Source: Nemertoderma westbladi | Taxonomy: Eukaryota > Xenacoelomorpha > Nemertodermatida > Nemertodermatidae | Reading direction: 5' to 3' | Length of the DNA stretch: 64,000 bases | Assembly (NCBI GenBank): GCA_032718475.1 | Contig: JAUCBJ010006199.1 | Coordinates: 1-64,000 of the forward strand | Part shown: in pieces, positions 47,525 through 60,260 of the stretch | Layout of the letters: the number at the start of each line of letters is the position of its first letter | Position numbering within the stretch: the stretch's first letter is position 1 | Program-made: the position numbers and the translations under genes | The notes under the pieces: generated by a model | What the model saw: only the letters and a program-made list of their open reading frames with translations | What the model was told of the DNA's origin: nothing | Database searches by the model: none

Positions 47525-48846
47525 ATATTTAATGATATATAATATATATAATGATGTATCATATATATAATAATATATAATATGTACCTGTTAATAAATT
47601 TAACTTATATTCGAAATAGTCCATGATAAAATGTTTAAATGAGCATCCATAAAATCCTTTCTTTACATACCGAACGCTGATAAGTTGACATAATGTCAAC
47701 AAAATTACATACATCATTGCTTGCAAAGGTCACTTTTCAGCGTTAAAGACCCTTGTTTATTTATGTAAACCTCCCTCGCTGCGCTCGCTCGGTACATAAA
47801 TAAACTCGGGTCATAACGCTGCAAAGTGCTACTTTGCACACAATGATGTAAATAGTTATAGAAATAAAATCCACTTAAAATAAGAAAGACAAGATTATTA
47901 CAATAAACAGGTTATATAACGAAAGATTTATTACATTGTACATAGACTGATAGATCATTTAAAATAACAAAAACAAAATAAAAAGCAACAAATTTATTTT
48001 AGACACGCTGTTAACAATCTCAGCTAGGTGTGAGTTCCAAATAGGCACAATTCTGTACGCAAATATATTTTATTCCAAAATTGTAACATTACTCAACGGC
48101 AACGCCGTTAATATTAACAGCGAGTTGTTATTTAGCACTTTACAACTTTAGAGGACATTACAGTATTGTATTCAGGCCTGTACATTTAGTATTGTATTTG
48201 GTGTTATTGTTTACATGGTAACCCATGATGGCATTAAATAATGTCCAATCGATCTAAGCAATTGAACATCGCCATTTAAAATATAATTTGATTATTAGTT
48301 GATTGTCTACTGTAGTGCGGTTGGTCTGGTACTGGCAGGGCGGTACTGACACTGACAGTAGTGACAGTGGTCAAATTAAGTTATGTATTTTTCTAGAAAA
48401 TACAGTTTCTTTCACGTGCTGCGCGAAGGGCACATCGTCCTCTGCAGCCGTGGTGCAAAATTTACACCACATTAAATACACGACCTGGGTGTCTGTCTGT
48501 AGATTTTCCGGCAAATTGAAGGAAAATTGTGGAAGTGGTGCACATTTGAAAACAGGCAAAAATTGACTTTTCGAGAAAAAAGCCATAAACTCATGATTTT
48601 CAATCGTGCTGGTCGAAGCTGAGAATCACCCCAATCTCTGAAGTTACACATAGACCAGAGAGTGTATGTGTGAAATTTGAGACAAATCGGTCCAAAAATG
48701 GCCACTGGGGAAAGGTGTTTGTCACTGTGCCTCAAATGTGATAGAACCCAGGAAAGTGTCAGACGAAAGTTTACCGGTCGACATGAGTTAAACTGTCCAA
48801 TAAACGTAGGCTAGGCAAGGCAGTTTCAACTGCTCACTTAGAAAAT
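47525..48846. other. Spacer with dispersed repeat text
   Basis: Contains AACGCTGCAAAGT.CTACTTTGC at about 47815 (as near 47140) and CTCCCTCGCTGCGCTCGCTC at about 47772; a diverged relative of 47660-47820 occurs at 56880-57060. GTGCTGCGCGAAGG recurs at about 48417. No gene supported. Confidence 0.35.
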
Positions 48847-49119
48847 TCAGATTACAGAGTTAGATGGAATAGCAATACCACTGGAAAGCATTGCAGATAT
48901 CACCAGAGATGTAGACAACTCCGTTCCGTATCCGTAGGGTGTTCTGTTCAGTAACACAACATGGCAATTCAAGAAGAGGATGCGAGGATTATTCTCCTCT
49001 TCATAATGATCGATGAAGTTGATGACTTCTGTCATGTCACATCCGACAGGACGCAGGAACTTAAGCGGGTTTTGTAGCGTAAGAATGGGATATTGATTTG
49101 AGCGAGACCCTAGAACCAA
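48847..49119 (-). CDS. Possible exon of an unrecognised gene
   Basis: A 90-codon frame whose central part (RPVGCDMTEVINFIDHYEEE, NNPRILFLNCHVVLLNRTPY, GYGTELSTSLVISAML) has natural-looking protein composition, more than the AT-rich frames around it. TGGTTCTAG near its upstream end could be an acceptor. I do not recognise the family and see no adjoining exon. Confidence 0.25.
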   Translation of the reverse strand: MVLGSRSNQYPILTLQNPLKFLRPVGCDMTEVINFIDHYEEENNPRILFLNCHVVLLNRTPYGYGTELSTSLVISAMLSSGIAIPSNSVI

Positions 49120-50724
49120 ACGAACGAAAGAAACAAACTAAACCTTATCATAAATCAGTAAATTACAGAATTATGGTAAACTCGAGGGTCCACTTCGCAA
49201 CGGCCTCAGTCTGTCAGTTCGCTCCCGGTGCATCGCCAATATAGCAATGTTGTACCACCACGGTTTAATATACCCTTTTTTTTTTCTTTATAAGAACCAG
49301 TAGAATTTTGCCGAGCCTCGTGTTCTTAAAATATCTCGAACTTTCAGCCTCAAATGTTCTCAAACTGTTCTTGCATTACAGTAGGCATACTGTACTGTAC
49401 CATAAGTATCAAACATTGTCTGATTACAGTAGGTCTGTAGTCCTACTGCAGTACTGTTCAGCTGTTGTGAACTACAGTACGGTACTGCAGGTACAGTACT
49501 GCAGTAGGCTTACAGGTGAACTGAAACTGAAACATTTACAGTAGGGGTATACTTTAACACTAAATGTCAGACTGTGAACTGCCAGTACAATTTTTGATTT
49601 CTCTGTGTATCTGGAGCTTATCAATTTTACTTAACTCACTTTGTGGAATCTGAGCCTCAAGTTGTTCTTAGATTGTTCTTAATTTTTTTCGCAAATTCGA
49701 GCCTCGTGTTCTTATAAACTGTGTTCTTATAAAAAAAAAAAATGTATCCAGTTTTACGCCACAGTACTACTTTTATAATAAAATCCGTAGAAAAATTATC
49801 TGCGACGATCTTGTCGCCAGTGAGGAACTCAGAGACAGTTCATCGGGAAGAATATGGAATGTTCTGTAAGGATGTTTGATCTCGATAACAGAGGAGTCGA
49901 GAGAACAACCGATCCGACGCAGCAGTGAACACCGATGGAACCTAAGAAGGAACCACCGCGAACCACTTTCATTGGGGTGTCAGCCCTGCGTTGTCCAGGG
50001 GTGTTTTCCGGCCCGTGTTTTCTCGGCAAACGCCAATTGTCTTCGAGACTTAAATAGCACGATAATTGCAGTATAATTATTAATACAGTGAGAAAGGCCT
50101 ATAGGCCTTTCTCATATATCATATATGATTAAAGATACAAATTAAGCAGTTAAGATTAATTAATTAATTATTATAATTAAACATCGCTATATACTTCAGC
50201 ATCAGCAATAAAACTGATGTGTTACGCGGCCTTGCTCTGCTAGTAAAGCTACATATTAATATACAAATAAAAGTACATACTAGTGCACAATTTTAGGCCT
50301 ACGCTAATTCTGCAGTTTTCTGGGAAGGCCTGTTGTTAGTAAAGGTCGCCTTGGTACATACTGAGAAAAAGTGTCGCCTTGGAAAATATGTCGAACTGGC
50401 GATTTGGTAGTGCGAAACTTATTCCATACAAATAAATAAAATATTATTACTCGCGATATTTCGCAAGTTTCGATGCTTTAACAAATACCAACACAGTAAT
50501 AATACAGCATTGTGTATGTAGACTTTTATTGTTATACCGTAGTTATTTGTTTATTTGTGCGGGGAGACATCATGACCTACAGTACTACAGATCAGATACG
50601 TTGTAATACAGATACGACCCGTCAAGCTGCCGATATAAAGACACATACATTTGGAAAACGGCCCTAATATAATTATAACAGTTCGGTGATGGCTCGCAGT
50701 TCTGACTAGTCCCATATACCAACC
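49120..50724. other. Spacer, low-complexity and AT-rich
   Basis: TACTGCAGTAC-type palindromic low complexity at 49370-49520. A moderately GC-rich patch at 49800-50050 has short frames on both strands that I cannot assign. Confidence 0.3.
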
Positions 50725-50772
50725 TACACACCATGTCCTGGAATAGTGTCGTAATTCAGTGACATGCCACCC

Positions 50773-50804
<32 letters not shown>

Positions 50805-51436
50805 AAAAATAAAAAATTTCCTACAAATCTTAAAGAGACTGCATACAAGTTTAACAGATATATTTTCACTCCTATATATTCCTCCTCAGTGGGTGAGTCA
50901 GAATTTTTAATTTTGCTTTCAATCTTTAGTTACAAGCGTTAGAAAAATGTGTCTTGCGCGATATTGCTGTTCTTCAACTTTATAGCGATTTGTTGGTATT
51001 GGTAGCAATGCAAAGCTGGCCATGCAAGGATTCCAAATATATAAAAATAGTTGAATTTGATTGGGAAATAGCTGAGATATTGGCATTCAAATTTGCATGC
51101 ATGTATTTGCTTCAGCTGCGGGGCGTTTATTATATTTAATAAATACACAATATTCTGGAACATTTTGTTTATCTCCTAAGTAGCTGGGCAATAATGCAAT
51201 GCCTATATAATAATAATAGTATGTGGATATTCATACATAAACAATGTTCTAGAACATGGTACATTTATTAAATCGAATAAAAGGCCTGCTGCGGAACAAA
51301 TACATGCGACATTCGAATGTCCAAATTCCCAACCAAATCCAAATATCGTTTGGAATCATTGCAATTACCAGCTTTGCATTGCTACCAACAAATCACTATA
51401 AAGTTGAAGAACAGCAATATCGATGGAGACACTTTT
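50725..51436. mobile_element. Fold-back element C, right end truncated
   Basis: Left terminus ACACACCATGTCCTGGAATA, then a 24-base C run (50770-50793), the AAATATTTGAAT-like arm, the TTTAATAAATACACAA palindrome and a reversed right arm to about 51436 (AGACACTTTT). The right terminal segment with its G run is missing; a 32-bp tandem repeat takes its place. Confidence 0.7.
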
Positions 51437-51595
51437 GAAATGTGCCGTGGAAATCCACAACATTTTATGAAAAGTGCCGTGAAAGTCGCGGCATTTTACG
51501 AAGTGTGCCGCGAAAGTACGGCACTTTACGAAATGTGCCGCGAAAGCCACGGCACTTTACGAAATGTGCCGTGAAAATCCATAGTCCATGGGCCA
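51437..51595. repeat. 32-bp tandem repeat, about 5 copies
   Basis: Unit GTGCCGCGAAAGCCACGGCA followed by CTTTACGAAAT; each unit is itself partly self-complementary (GTGCCG with CGGCAC). Confidence 0.85.
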
Positions 51596-52723
51596 GCCGG
51601 CTTAGGGGATACTTTTTGGTAACCATCTGGAACTTATATTTTTGGGAAGACCTATCTTTTGGCCACTCATTTTGATATGATAACAAAGCTAAATCCGTAG
51701 CTGACTTGGTGTTATCACCGGTTGTCATGGAAATCGCAAAATAATAAACATGCTGTAGTATTCTAATAACTCAATATAAATGCATCGCGTCTTCTGAAAA
51801 AGACAGCTACTGGTCTTACAATTCTAAATGTGTCATAACATTCTGGAATATAATTGTTGTTGCCATGGGAGCGCTGCTAAATGAAAACTGACATATTTTA
51901 GAAAACTATCTACCATTCTAGAACAATATCATTATTTTAAAAACAAATTGCCACATATTATTGAATATTAGTTTTGGAAAATTTTGGTATACTGAGAGCG
52001 AAACGTGTTTTGTTGTAACTGTTATATATGGTACCAAAGTTATACCCATGTCTGAAATATTTTTCTATATCAGAATTTTAATCTCATTTCTCTCTGTTTC
52101 ATAATTATGACTAACAAAATATTTAGGTCAATGAAAAGCAATCATAATGTGACAATACTTTAAAATAACAAGATGGCATTTCAGACACCATTCCTTCCCG
52201 GTTACCATGACTACAGATACAATTGAAGATGACCCAGATGCACACTATGAAACATGACTTGACACCTACCACAAAATAAGGTTAGTATTAACTTTAGAAT
52301 ATCATTGTTCCTAGATGATTTCTGTAAAGATGATTCCCTCGATAATGACATTTTTGAATACTAAATCCATCCATTAGATATGTAAGTATATTCTTAGTTC
52401 GTATGATGTCATAAGAGGAAATGGAGTATTAGTCCAGGGGTGTACTCTGTAATATATTTTCTAAAACACTTTTTTGTGTATGAAATAAACAATAACATAA
52501 CAGTTTATAAGAAATTACCGATAATCTGAAAGTCCCATAGAACATCAATTTGAAATCGCAAATCTCAACTAATTGGATGTTTCTAAATCAAATAAACCCA
52601 AACCACCATCCATAAGTTATCACAATATACATAAATACGGCCCATGGCCCTCCCAACCCCCCCCCCCCCCCCCCCCCCCCACTCCCTAATTAGGCTCACC
52701 ACCCACCCTCCTATGTTACTCAT
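51596..52723. other. Spacer with a 24-base C run
   Basis: AT-rich; no gene. C run at 52657-52680, just before the hAT-like MITE and outside it. Confidence 0.35.
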
Positions 52724-53654
52724 CAGGGACAGGATACGATACGATACGAAAATACGATACGATACGAACCAATTATTCACTATAAAATACGATACGAATA
52801 CAAACTTGAGAAAATACGATACGAAAAATCCAAGATACGATACGAAATACGATAAAAGTTTCGTATTTTTTCGTATCGTATTTTATCTAAGAGGTAATAA
52901 AAACATGTATTGTGTTTTGTATTGCAGTTAGAAAATCATATAAATCTCTATAGGAAATAATTTAAATTATTTCATTGTTCCAGCATGCTTGTTACAGCAA
53001 TAGTGCGGCTACTGGCTACAACATCCATGACGTTAAGCAGCACGGCCCAATCCAATATCACAATGCCACTTTATTCATACTGGTACTCCTGTACCTAAAC
53101 CTGCCGTTATTTATGGAATAATTTTGAATTGTATTTCATCATAGCAATATTGAATAAAATTCAAAACTTAAATTTCGAAGTCAAACTAATATTAGAACTA
53201 CTAAACCAAAACAAATGTTTTATTTATATTATTATTTCACTAGAATGCCGTTATCATAATATCAATGCCTTGTAGGCGCGATTTAATCTGTAATTAGATT
53301 ATATATTTCAGTGGACTTTTTTTATCATTATTCTACAGTTAATTACAATATGATTAACGATCCTCCTGTCTTACACATTTTATTGACATAATAAAACAGT
53401 AAGCTGTAACCTAATTTATACACCAATTTTTGAGAAAATAAATGTAATAAATGATCTCTAGTTTGACTGTTGAAAACATTAATATTTACAAAATAATAAG
53501 ACACGAAAATCCGATACGAAATACGAAAAATATTTATTCGTATTATACGATACGAAGTCAATTTTTATGATACGATACGAAATTCGATACGAATAAAATA
53601 CTGCGATACGAAATACGAAAATCCGTTTTCGTATCGTATCGTATCCTGTCCCTG
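52724..53654. mobile_element. hAT-like MITE with TACGA-repeat arms
   Basis: 931 bp between perfect 8-bp duplications TTACTCAT (52716-52723 and 53655-53662). Termini CAGGGACAGGATACGATACG are inverted repeats. CAGGG ends with an 8-bp duplication define hAT-type elements. Both arms are made of (A)TACGA and TCGTA repeats; the 500-bp interior is AT-rich without a frame. Confidence 0.88.
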
Positions 53655-53662
53655 TTACTCAT

Positions 53663-55621
53663 ATAACATGGCTAAGGTGTCAGCCCAGCCACCCACATTA
53701 ATGCCCCAACCAATACATATTTGTATTATTACGTTGTTTTGATATCTGCACAAGGTCGAAATCTAAGATAGACACAAAAATTCGGCATTCTAAAACATTA
53801 ACACGCAAATTACAATCCGAAAACTAAATAATACAGCCGGCTTCAAAATAGCGTTGGTTCCATCTCATTGGCTCCAACAGTTCTCCATATATTGCAATAG
53901 GGCAGTGGTAGGGTTTATGTTACAATACGTTCTCCTACTTAGAGATCCACACTTTTGATAAACCTGGCATTTCAGGGTATCATCACAGACCGAAACAAGT
54001 AACACTTATGTATGTATCTTCTGCAGCAAGAACCTCAACCGATGATCCATTTTGTGCTGCATGGAGCGTTACACGAGTGTCAGCCACATCATGGTCGCAT
54101 TGTAATTCTTCAACAGAATGTAAATTATGTTCTGTAATATCGTCCTGCGATAGTTACGACCTTGGTCCTGGATTAAGGACCCATATACTTGGCTGCAGGG
54201 GTATATGGCCTGACCAGGCAGATGGTAATCTACAGTACTAATGGCTGGCCAGGAGTAGAGTGCCTCAATCTCACATTTGAGAGCACTCCACTGCGACCTG
54301 CTAGCTCCTGGCACCAGTGGTACCGGGCATGGCCCAGCAGATTAGCTGTATAGCCAATGGTGGGTCATGTGCTTCAGAGTGGGTATGGGATAGGTGATTG
54401 GCCCCATATCTGATTCAACTGCGACACCCGCCCTGTAGGATGGCAAACCAGGGTGTGGTCTGTTCCCCGAGAGCTGACTCGGCAAAAAAGCACCCTAACC
54501 CACTCACTACTATGGATTACATTAGTAACTCGAAGGTCCCGCCACTATAGGCCTGTGGAATTACCTGACACATTTTACATTCACATTCAAGTCACATTCA
54601 GTGTATTGCAGCTTATTTTGTACCAATGTGTCGCCAATGTGGTGGAAAATGCATAGAAAACGATATACCAAGAGAACCTTCAAAAGTACATTTTGAAAAA
54701 AATTGTGGCGCCCCCTAGCGGCCTGCCTGAGATTTTAAGAATTTAATTAAAAAGACTACTCCTCCGTTATTTTCCATTTTTATTTTCCGATACCACATTT
54801 TTTTGGAACCAGCATCAATTTCATCACATTTTTCACGCACTTTTTGTATTTTCATTTCATTTTTAAAAAAAAAAAAATTTTTTATTTGAAATAATCCACG
54901 TGTTTTTTGTAAATTTTCATTCAAAAAGTGGGGAAATATTATTAAATTTAGAAATGGCAGAGGAGTAGCATTTTTCGAGTGTCATTCAGAGATAATCGTC
55001 TTCAAATTCCAAACCTTCGACGCAATCTGCTGATGATCTGATGATGGTCTAGCTTGTATATCTGCCTGTATATCTGTATTGTCCCTCTAGCGGCAGACTG
55101 GAGAACTGCGGACTGGTCACCTTCTTCATAAAGACGCAACAGGTGGTATAGTACATACATATAGTACTCTACTCCCGTTTTGAAGGTGTAACTAAATCGA
55201 TCATTGCGGTTCGAATGGTATAAGATCCAACTTGCAATAGGAGCAGCAGAAGTTGGCCATAACAAAAATTGCTGATAACGGGTAGTTGCGATAAGTGTCG
55301 CTAAAGTGCAAAATGTTACCAAAGACCTGTAACTAATTCCACTCATTTTAAACAAAAATATTGTTGATCACAATTTTGAACAATTGTTTGCAATATTTTA
55401 TAGCTGAGCCCAGTTGAATATCGTTAGTTTTTTGCCACCCTACATCCACAGTCTACATTTCAATGATACAATACATCAGTTTTATAACATCTTACAGCTA
55501 AATGGAGAACGTGGATATCCCCTAACGGTATATGCCTAGAATATTACAGGAATACCCTCACCCCCACCTCAGCTATAGCTGGGAGGCCAATATCCATTTT
55601 GAGGTATATCCTTGAGACACC
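53663..55621. other. Spacer without a supported gene
   Basis: A GC-richer patch at 54240-54480 may be an unrecognised repeat. CCCTCTAGCGGCAGACTGGA at about 55083 is the inverse of text at about 13655-13685, indicating a shared dispersed repeat. A 117-codon minus frame at 55002-55355 overlaps that repeat and is not convincing. Confidence 0.35.
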
Positions 55622-56412
55622 GACAACACGTTGTGGGGCCTACGCGCAGCACGAGAGCCTATATAATAAAGTGTACTAATCTCTATTAGATATACAAAAA
55701 CCGTCATTCCCAAAATTTAAATGTGTGATGCTTTCAGTTTGCTTTAAACTGGTTATTTTACATTACTGTTTTATATTATTACATTTTTATTTTACATTGT
55801 ACATTTCAGTTCACCCTTTATATACTTTATATAACTGTCATTTGTGAAGCTACTAACTACGTCTATTTAAGTTAAGTATGACATTTTTAGTTTTACAATA
55901 CTCGTCTCCTTCATTAGTTTCTTTGCGCTCGTCCTATTTTCTTAAACGCAGACTGACAACCTTTATAATTATGCAAAGTCTCGAAACTGTGCGAGTAATT
56001 GCTGATTTATGGAACATGGATACTCGTATCCACTGCAAAACTCATTGCGTTCGTCCTGTACAACCTGGTCACCAAATATATACTCCTCAACATTCCATAA
56101 TCAGTATTGGATAAACTGACATTTCGTCAAATATTCTAAACCATGTGGTTTACGAGTATCGTCAAAACAATATTCGTTATTAGGAGTATAGTCAACACAA
56201 CACAGACTCGTCTTCAATACAACTATCGTTGCACTCGTCCTGTACATCTGGTCACCAAAAAACTAGCATAAGACATTCAACCACCGGTACTGATCAAAAT
56301 AACATATCGTCCATTATGCTAACCAAGTTGTTTAGAAGTATAGTCAACACAATTCTCGTCTCTTTCATTAGCCCCGTTGCGAAGCTTGCTTACTTTCGTG
56401 GCTCGCCCCAAT
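55622..56412. repeat. Dispersed repeat family, copy 3 (inverted), with internal diverged tandem repeat
   Basis: Starts TTGTGGGGCCTACGCGCAGC and ends CTTTCGTGGCTCGCCCC, the inverse of the end motifs at 13270-14303 and 41812-42313. Inside (55900-56380) a diverged repeat of about 190 bp carries CGTCCTGTAC, CTGGTCACCAAA and GTATAGTCAACACAA. Confidence 0.55.
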
Positions 56413-58434
56413 GTTCCAGACAATGCCAATAGCGGATGGATATTGGATATGGATAATTATGCTGTCTGTGTAAGTGAGAAGTACAATACCCTTCGAAGTA
56501 TATACCTCTATGTGAACCAAAAATTATAATATGGTTGGTTACAGTGTGAATATAATAATGTAATATAGGAATTATAACGAAATACCCAATCGGATGTGGA
56601 CATTAACATTATGATGATTAGAGGCCCTGGAGTAAATTTACAACAGAATAAAAAAAATAAGGAGATTTATATGCATGTATATATGTGTAAAGTAAGCCCT
56701 ATACAACAACAATTAATTGCACCGAAAATTAGTATAAAGCTAAAGCATACGGACCGAAATACTTAAATCAATTAATTAATTGTGTGACAAGTAGCACTAG
56801 CGTTTACAAGCAAGTAGCATCAGCGTTTTGACCCGATTCTATTTATTTATTTGGGTCGGTTGTGAAAGAAAAACCATAGCTTTACTCACTTTATTCATGT
56901 GTGTGATATGAAACAAACGCCGATAAGCAGACATATGCAACATAATTATGTATATAATTGACTGAAAAGTGAGGACTATCGGCATTAAATACCCTTGCTG
57001 TTTATATATGCAAACCTCACTTGCTGTGTTCGATAGTACTTAATACACATTTAGGAATTGTATTTATACAGAATAAGCTAAAAGACTCCCTCATTAAATT
57101 TCACTTTTGATTAGAAACACTTCTTCACTCCGCTGGTGTCACAGGTGTAGGAAAAAGTATATAGAAAGACTATACAACATTTTTTCATACTGAAATATAT
57201 ATTATTATAAAATTAATTATGTCAATTAATTGTATTTAATTATAATAATTACGCATTTGGTTACATCCTTCCCCTTCCGTCTGCGTAATCTGTTCATTTA
57301 CTAACCAGCATCAGTGCATAAACATGTACACTACCATGGTAACATTTGTTAATTGTTTTTGTTCCATCCACCTGATTTTATAATCTGTTGCGCTGTTTGA
57401 GTTGCTTACTGGATTATATTGTGGTACGGTTCTAATAAAAGACTGGAGAAAAGCAAAAGCATTATTTAATTACGGGATTTGTTAATATTGTTTAGAATCT
57501 CCAGGGATCGGAAGGGAGGGCGTTGGTGGGGTGGTGGGATACTTCTTTGCCAAACAGAAACTAACTTTGAACAATTTTCCTCGCGAAGAAACGTTGTTAT
57601 GGAATAAAGATAGAAATTACGAAAATGCAGCCTTCGTTGACTACCTACCTAGCTCCGTCTTGCTTCACTAACGTTGCTCGTGAAATAAACATCCACTATA
57701 TCTAAGGCAAACATTTGGTTTTAAAAACCCTGCTACATTAAATACTAAAATTAAATTTTAATTTCCTCCCTTTCCTATTTCAGCCAATAGTTAGGGCTAG
57801 GGGCTGGATTTAATTTGTGTAATAAAATGTCCTCCTATATCAGCCAATCGGCAAGGGAAGGATAAACTCACATTAGAGTGTATGGGTTTGTATTACCCAC
57901 TAAAATAGAAGGAGAAAATAACAAATTTGTCACATCCCCCCCCCCCCCCCCCCGTCCAAATAATAAAACCCCGCCAAGTTTTGGTGGTGAACTAAATGTT
58001 TTTGCACGAGAGTTAATTTGGCAGGGTTTGTAAAGCAAATTGTATGCCACATCAGACAACTAAATAAAATAATAAATGCTATGGGTATTTTATAGCTAGT
58101 AATATATGAAATAGTTATTTTTCAAACAATAAAATGTGGCTCAGTTACAAAAAAATACAAGTTAAAAACAATAAGTAATATTGTACTAGTACAAGGTACA
58201 ACACAACACAAATATACTTAGTTATTAATCGTTATTGTATATAATTCCTAAATTACTTACATACCAGTACCACAGATCTGTAACACTTATTGGTAGATTA
58301 GTTTGTAACAACTTGCCGGTGTATCTGATCAGTTTAATATCAATAAACGCAGTACTCGTCAAGTTAGACCTAGTTGTCTATTAGCACACCGAGAACGATA
58401 TCAACTTTATACTTTACAGTATTACAGTCTAGTA
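56413..58434. other. AT-rich region downstream of the ELAV-like gene
   Basis: Holds the 3' flank of the ELAV-like gene on its strand and a C run at 57936-57953. Near 56900-57060 lies a diverged relative of 47660-47820. No gene supported. Confidence 0.35.
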
Positions 58435-59643
58435 TTACTTTACAGACTTATACTTCACTTGCAAGTTACCATAGCCCTTAGCATAAGGTTTACCATTAAG
58501 ATGTTCAATAGCAGCTTTACTTCCATTCATATCGATGAACGTTACAAAACCGTAGCCCTTGCACTTACCACTAGCATCACTCATAACGACAGCATTCTCT
58601 ACCTCCCCGTACGGAGTAAAGAGACGTGTTAATTCGTCGTTGGTGCAGTTAGGTCCGACATTATAGGCGAAAACAACGGGAGATGGGACCTCAGCAGGGG
58701 GGAATGGGGCCGACGGTACTGGGTACGGCGGCATCGACTGAGGGGGGAACCCGGCCACAGGGAAGGGGGGCGGGGGTGGTGGGGCCATAGGAAAACCGGG
58801 TACGGGTGCGGGACCTCGTGGGGGGGCTGGAGGGGGCGCCTTGGGGGGCCCAGCTATGGGAGACGGGCGGTTGTAAGTGGTCGTTACTTTGGTACTCTTG
58901 GCTGGACCGTAATTCGATTGCTGAGCTGGATAACTAGACCCAAAAGGGTAAGGCGGATAGCCCGGGGGGACACTATAGCCCGGGGGGTATTGTGGGAAGG
59001 GGTAACCGGGGGGGTAGACATAGGGGGGCTGGGCAGTACCAGGGGGCGGAGCGGTGTCGCCGCTACCATGCGGAGGTCTGATCTTCCTCTCGTAATCTTC
59101 AGCCCAACGAACTATGATCTTATCCGTTCCGCCTACCGGCGCAGTATCGTTCAGTTGCTCAACACAAGCAGATGCATCATCCTTGCTGGAGAATATAGCG
59201 AAACCTACGCCGTTGAATTGCCCTGTTGATTTATCGGTTAACATTCGCACAGCTACAACCTCTCCGTAGCGACCTAAGTAATCCTGCAGTGCCTTCTCAT
59301 TCCAGTGAGGTGGAATATTCTTCATATATAGGTTTGTGTTTTTGCCTTGCTTACCTTTCGGCCTTGCCAAAGCCACTCGCAGGGTCTTTTTGCCTATCTT
59401 AAAACCATGGAAACGCTCTATAGCTGTGGCAGCGCTTTTTTCATTCTCGTAATCGACGAAACCAAATCCGTAACTATAAAAGGTGGCCGGTTGGCGGACA
59501 ATGTGAGACCTAACGATGGCCCCACAGTTAGAAAACATTACCTTAAATTCCTCATCAGTCATGCTTTGGGGAAGGTAATTAATTATTATATTAGTTTTAG
59601 AGGATTCAGATGCCGCACCGTTTGAGTTGTATTGATCAGTCAT
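58435..59643 (-). CDS. ELAV/Hu-like RNA-binding protein with three RRMs and a long Pro-rich linker, intronless
   Basis: 402 codons. RRM1 (about 17-95) has RNP2 IIINYL and RNP1 YGFGFVDY, preceded by the ELAV-type TNIIINYLPQSMT. RRM2 (about 103-182) has LYMKNI and NGVGFAIF. RRM3 (about 323-400) has VFAYNV and KGYGFVTF. ELAV proteins bind AU/U-rich mRNA sites and control splicing, stability and translation. The tandem RRM1-2, spacer, RRM3 layout is the family pattern. The spacer (about 190-320) is unusual: almost wholly Pro/Gly/Tyr-rich (PPGYPFPQYPPGY, APPPPPPFPVAGF) instead of the usual basic hinge with nuclear shuttling signal, and low-complexity, hence potentially phase-separating. RRM1 also departs from the ELAV consensus in its second half. 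One exon; vertebrate Hu genes have several. Start at the first Met. An ELAV/Sxl-type relative is most likely. Confidence 0.85.
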   Translation of the reverse strand: MTDQYNSNGAASESSKTNIIINYLPQSMTDEEFKVMFSNCGAIVRSHIVRQPATFYSYGFGFVDYENEKSAATAIERFHGFKIGKKTLRVALARPKGKQGKNTNLYMKNIPPHWNEKALQDYLGRYGEVVAVRMLTDKSTGQFNGVGFAIFSSKDDASACVEQLNDTAPVGGTDKIIVRWAEDYERKIRPPHGSGDTAPPPGTAQPPYVYPPGYPFPQYPPGYSVPPGYPPYPFGSSYPAQQSNYGPAKSTKVTTTYNRPSPIAGPPKAPPPAPPRGPAPVPGFPMAPPPPPPFPVAGFPPQSMPPYPVPSAPFPPAEVPSPVVFAYNVGPNCTNDELTRLFTPYGEVENAVVMSDASGKCKGYGFVTFIDMNGSKAAIEHLNGKPYAKGYGNLQVKYKSVK

Positions 59644-60260
59644 TTTGGAATGACGTCCGACGGTTGTCCCACGATTAGTGAAGTAATAACACTGGTAATA
59701 AACGTAATAAAATCAACAACCTTAAAAAAACAAAATAAACAAAAACGGTAACAAATATAATAATTATAACGCAGAAAATTATAAAACTGTCTTGTGTTGA
59801 ATAGTAGTTAATATTATAACTCAATTAAAGGGTTTAAAATAATAAAACGTGAAAATCACATTGGAACCAAATTTAATGTAAAAATTTATTGAAAGATATA
59901 TCTAATTTTAAAAACCTCATACAGTCATGTAATTAATTTAAGATTTGTTAATAATTATAAAATTTAGAAAGGTTTTGTGGTAATATAATATAATTAACAG
60001 GTACCGGTATATAAAAAAAAACGATAATATAGCGTCATTTTATACCGGTAATTTTTGAATGAAATTATCTTCAAATGGATGAAGTAGAATATGGTATCAA
60101 TTAAACACTTATTTTATGTTAAAGGTAATACGATTGAAATTAACAAAAATATCTATAGCTAGATTAATACATAATACAATTTAAATGTAAAAAATGTATA
60201 ATTACATTTTAAAAAATATATAATTATATTATACGGTACTATAAAAGTATACTAAACAAG
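59644..60260. other. ELAV-like upstream region
   Basis: Probable promoter and 5' UTR. Very AT-rich, with ACCGGTA palindromes near 60003 and 60044. No clear core promoter motif. Confidence 0.35.

Noticed and set aside
55002-55355. 117-codon minus-strand frame
   Set aside because: It overlaps a dispersed repeat containing CTAGCGGCAGACT and shows no family features.
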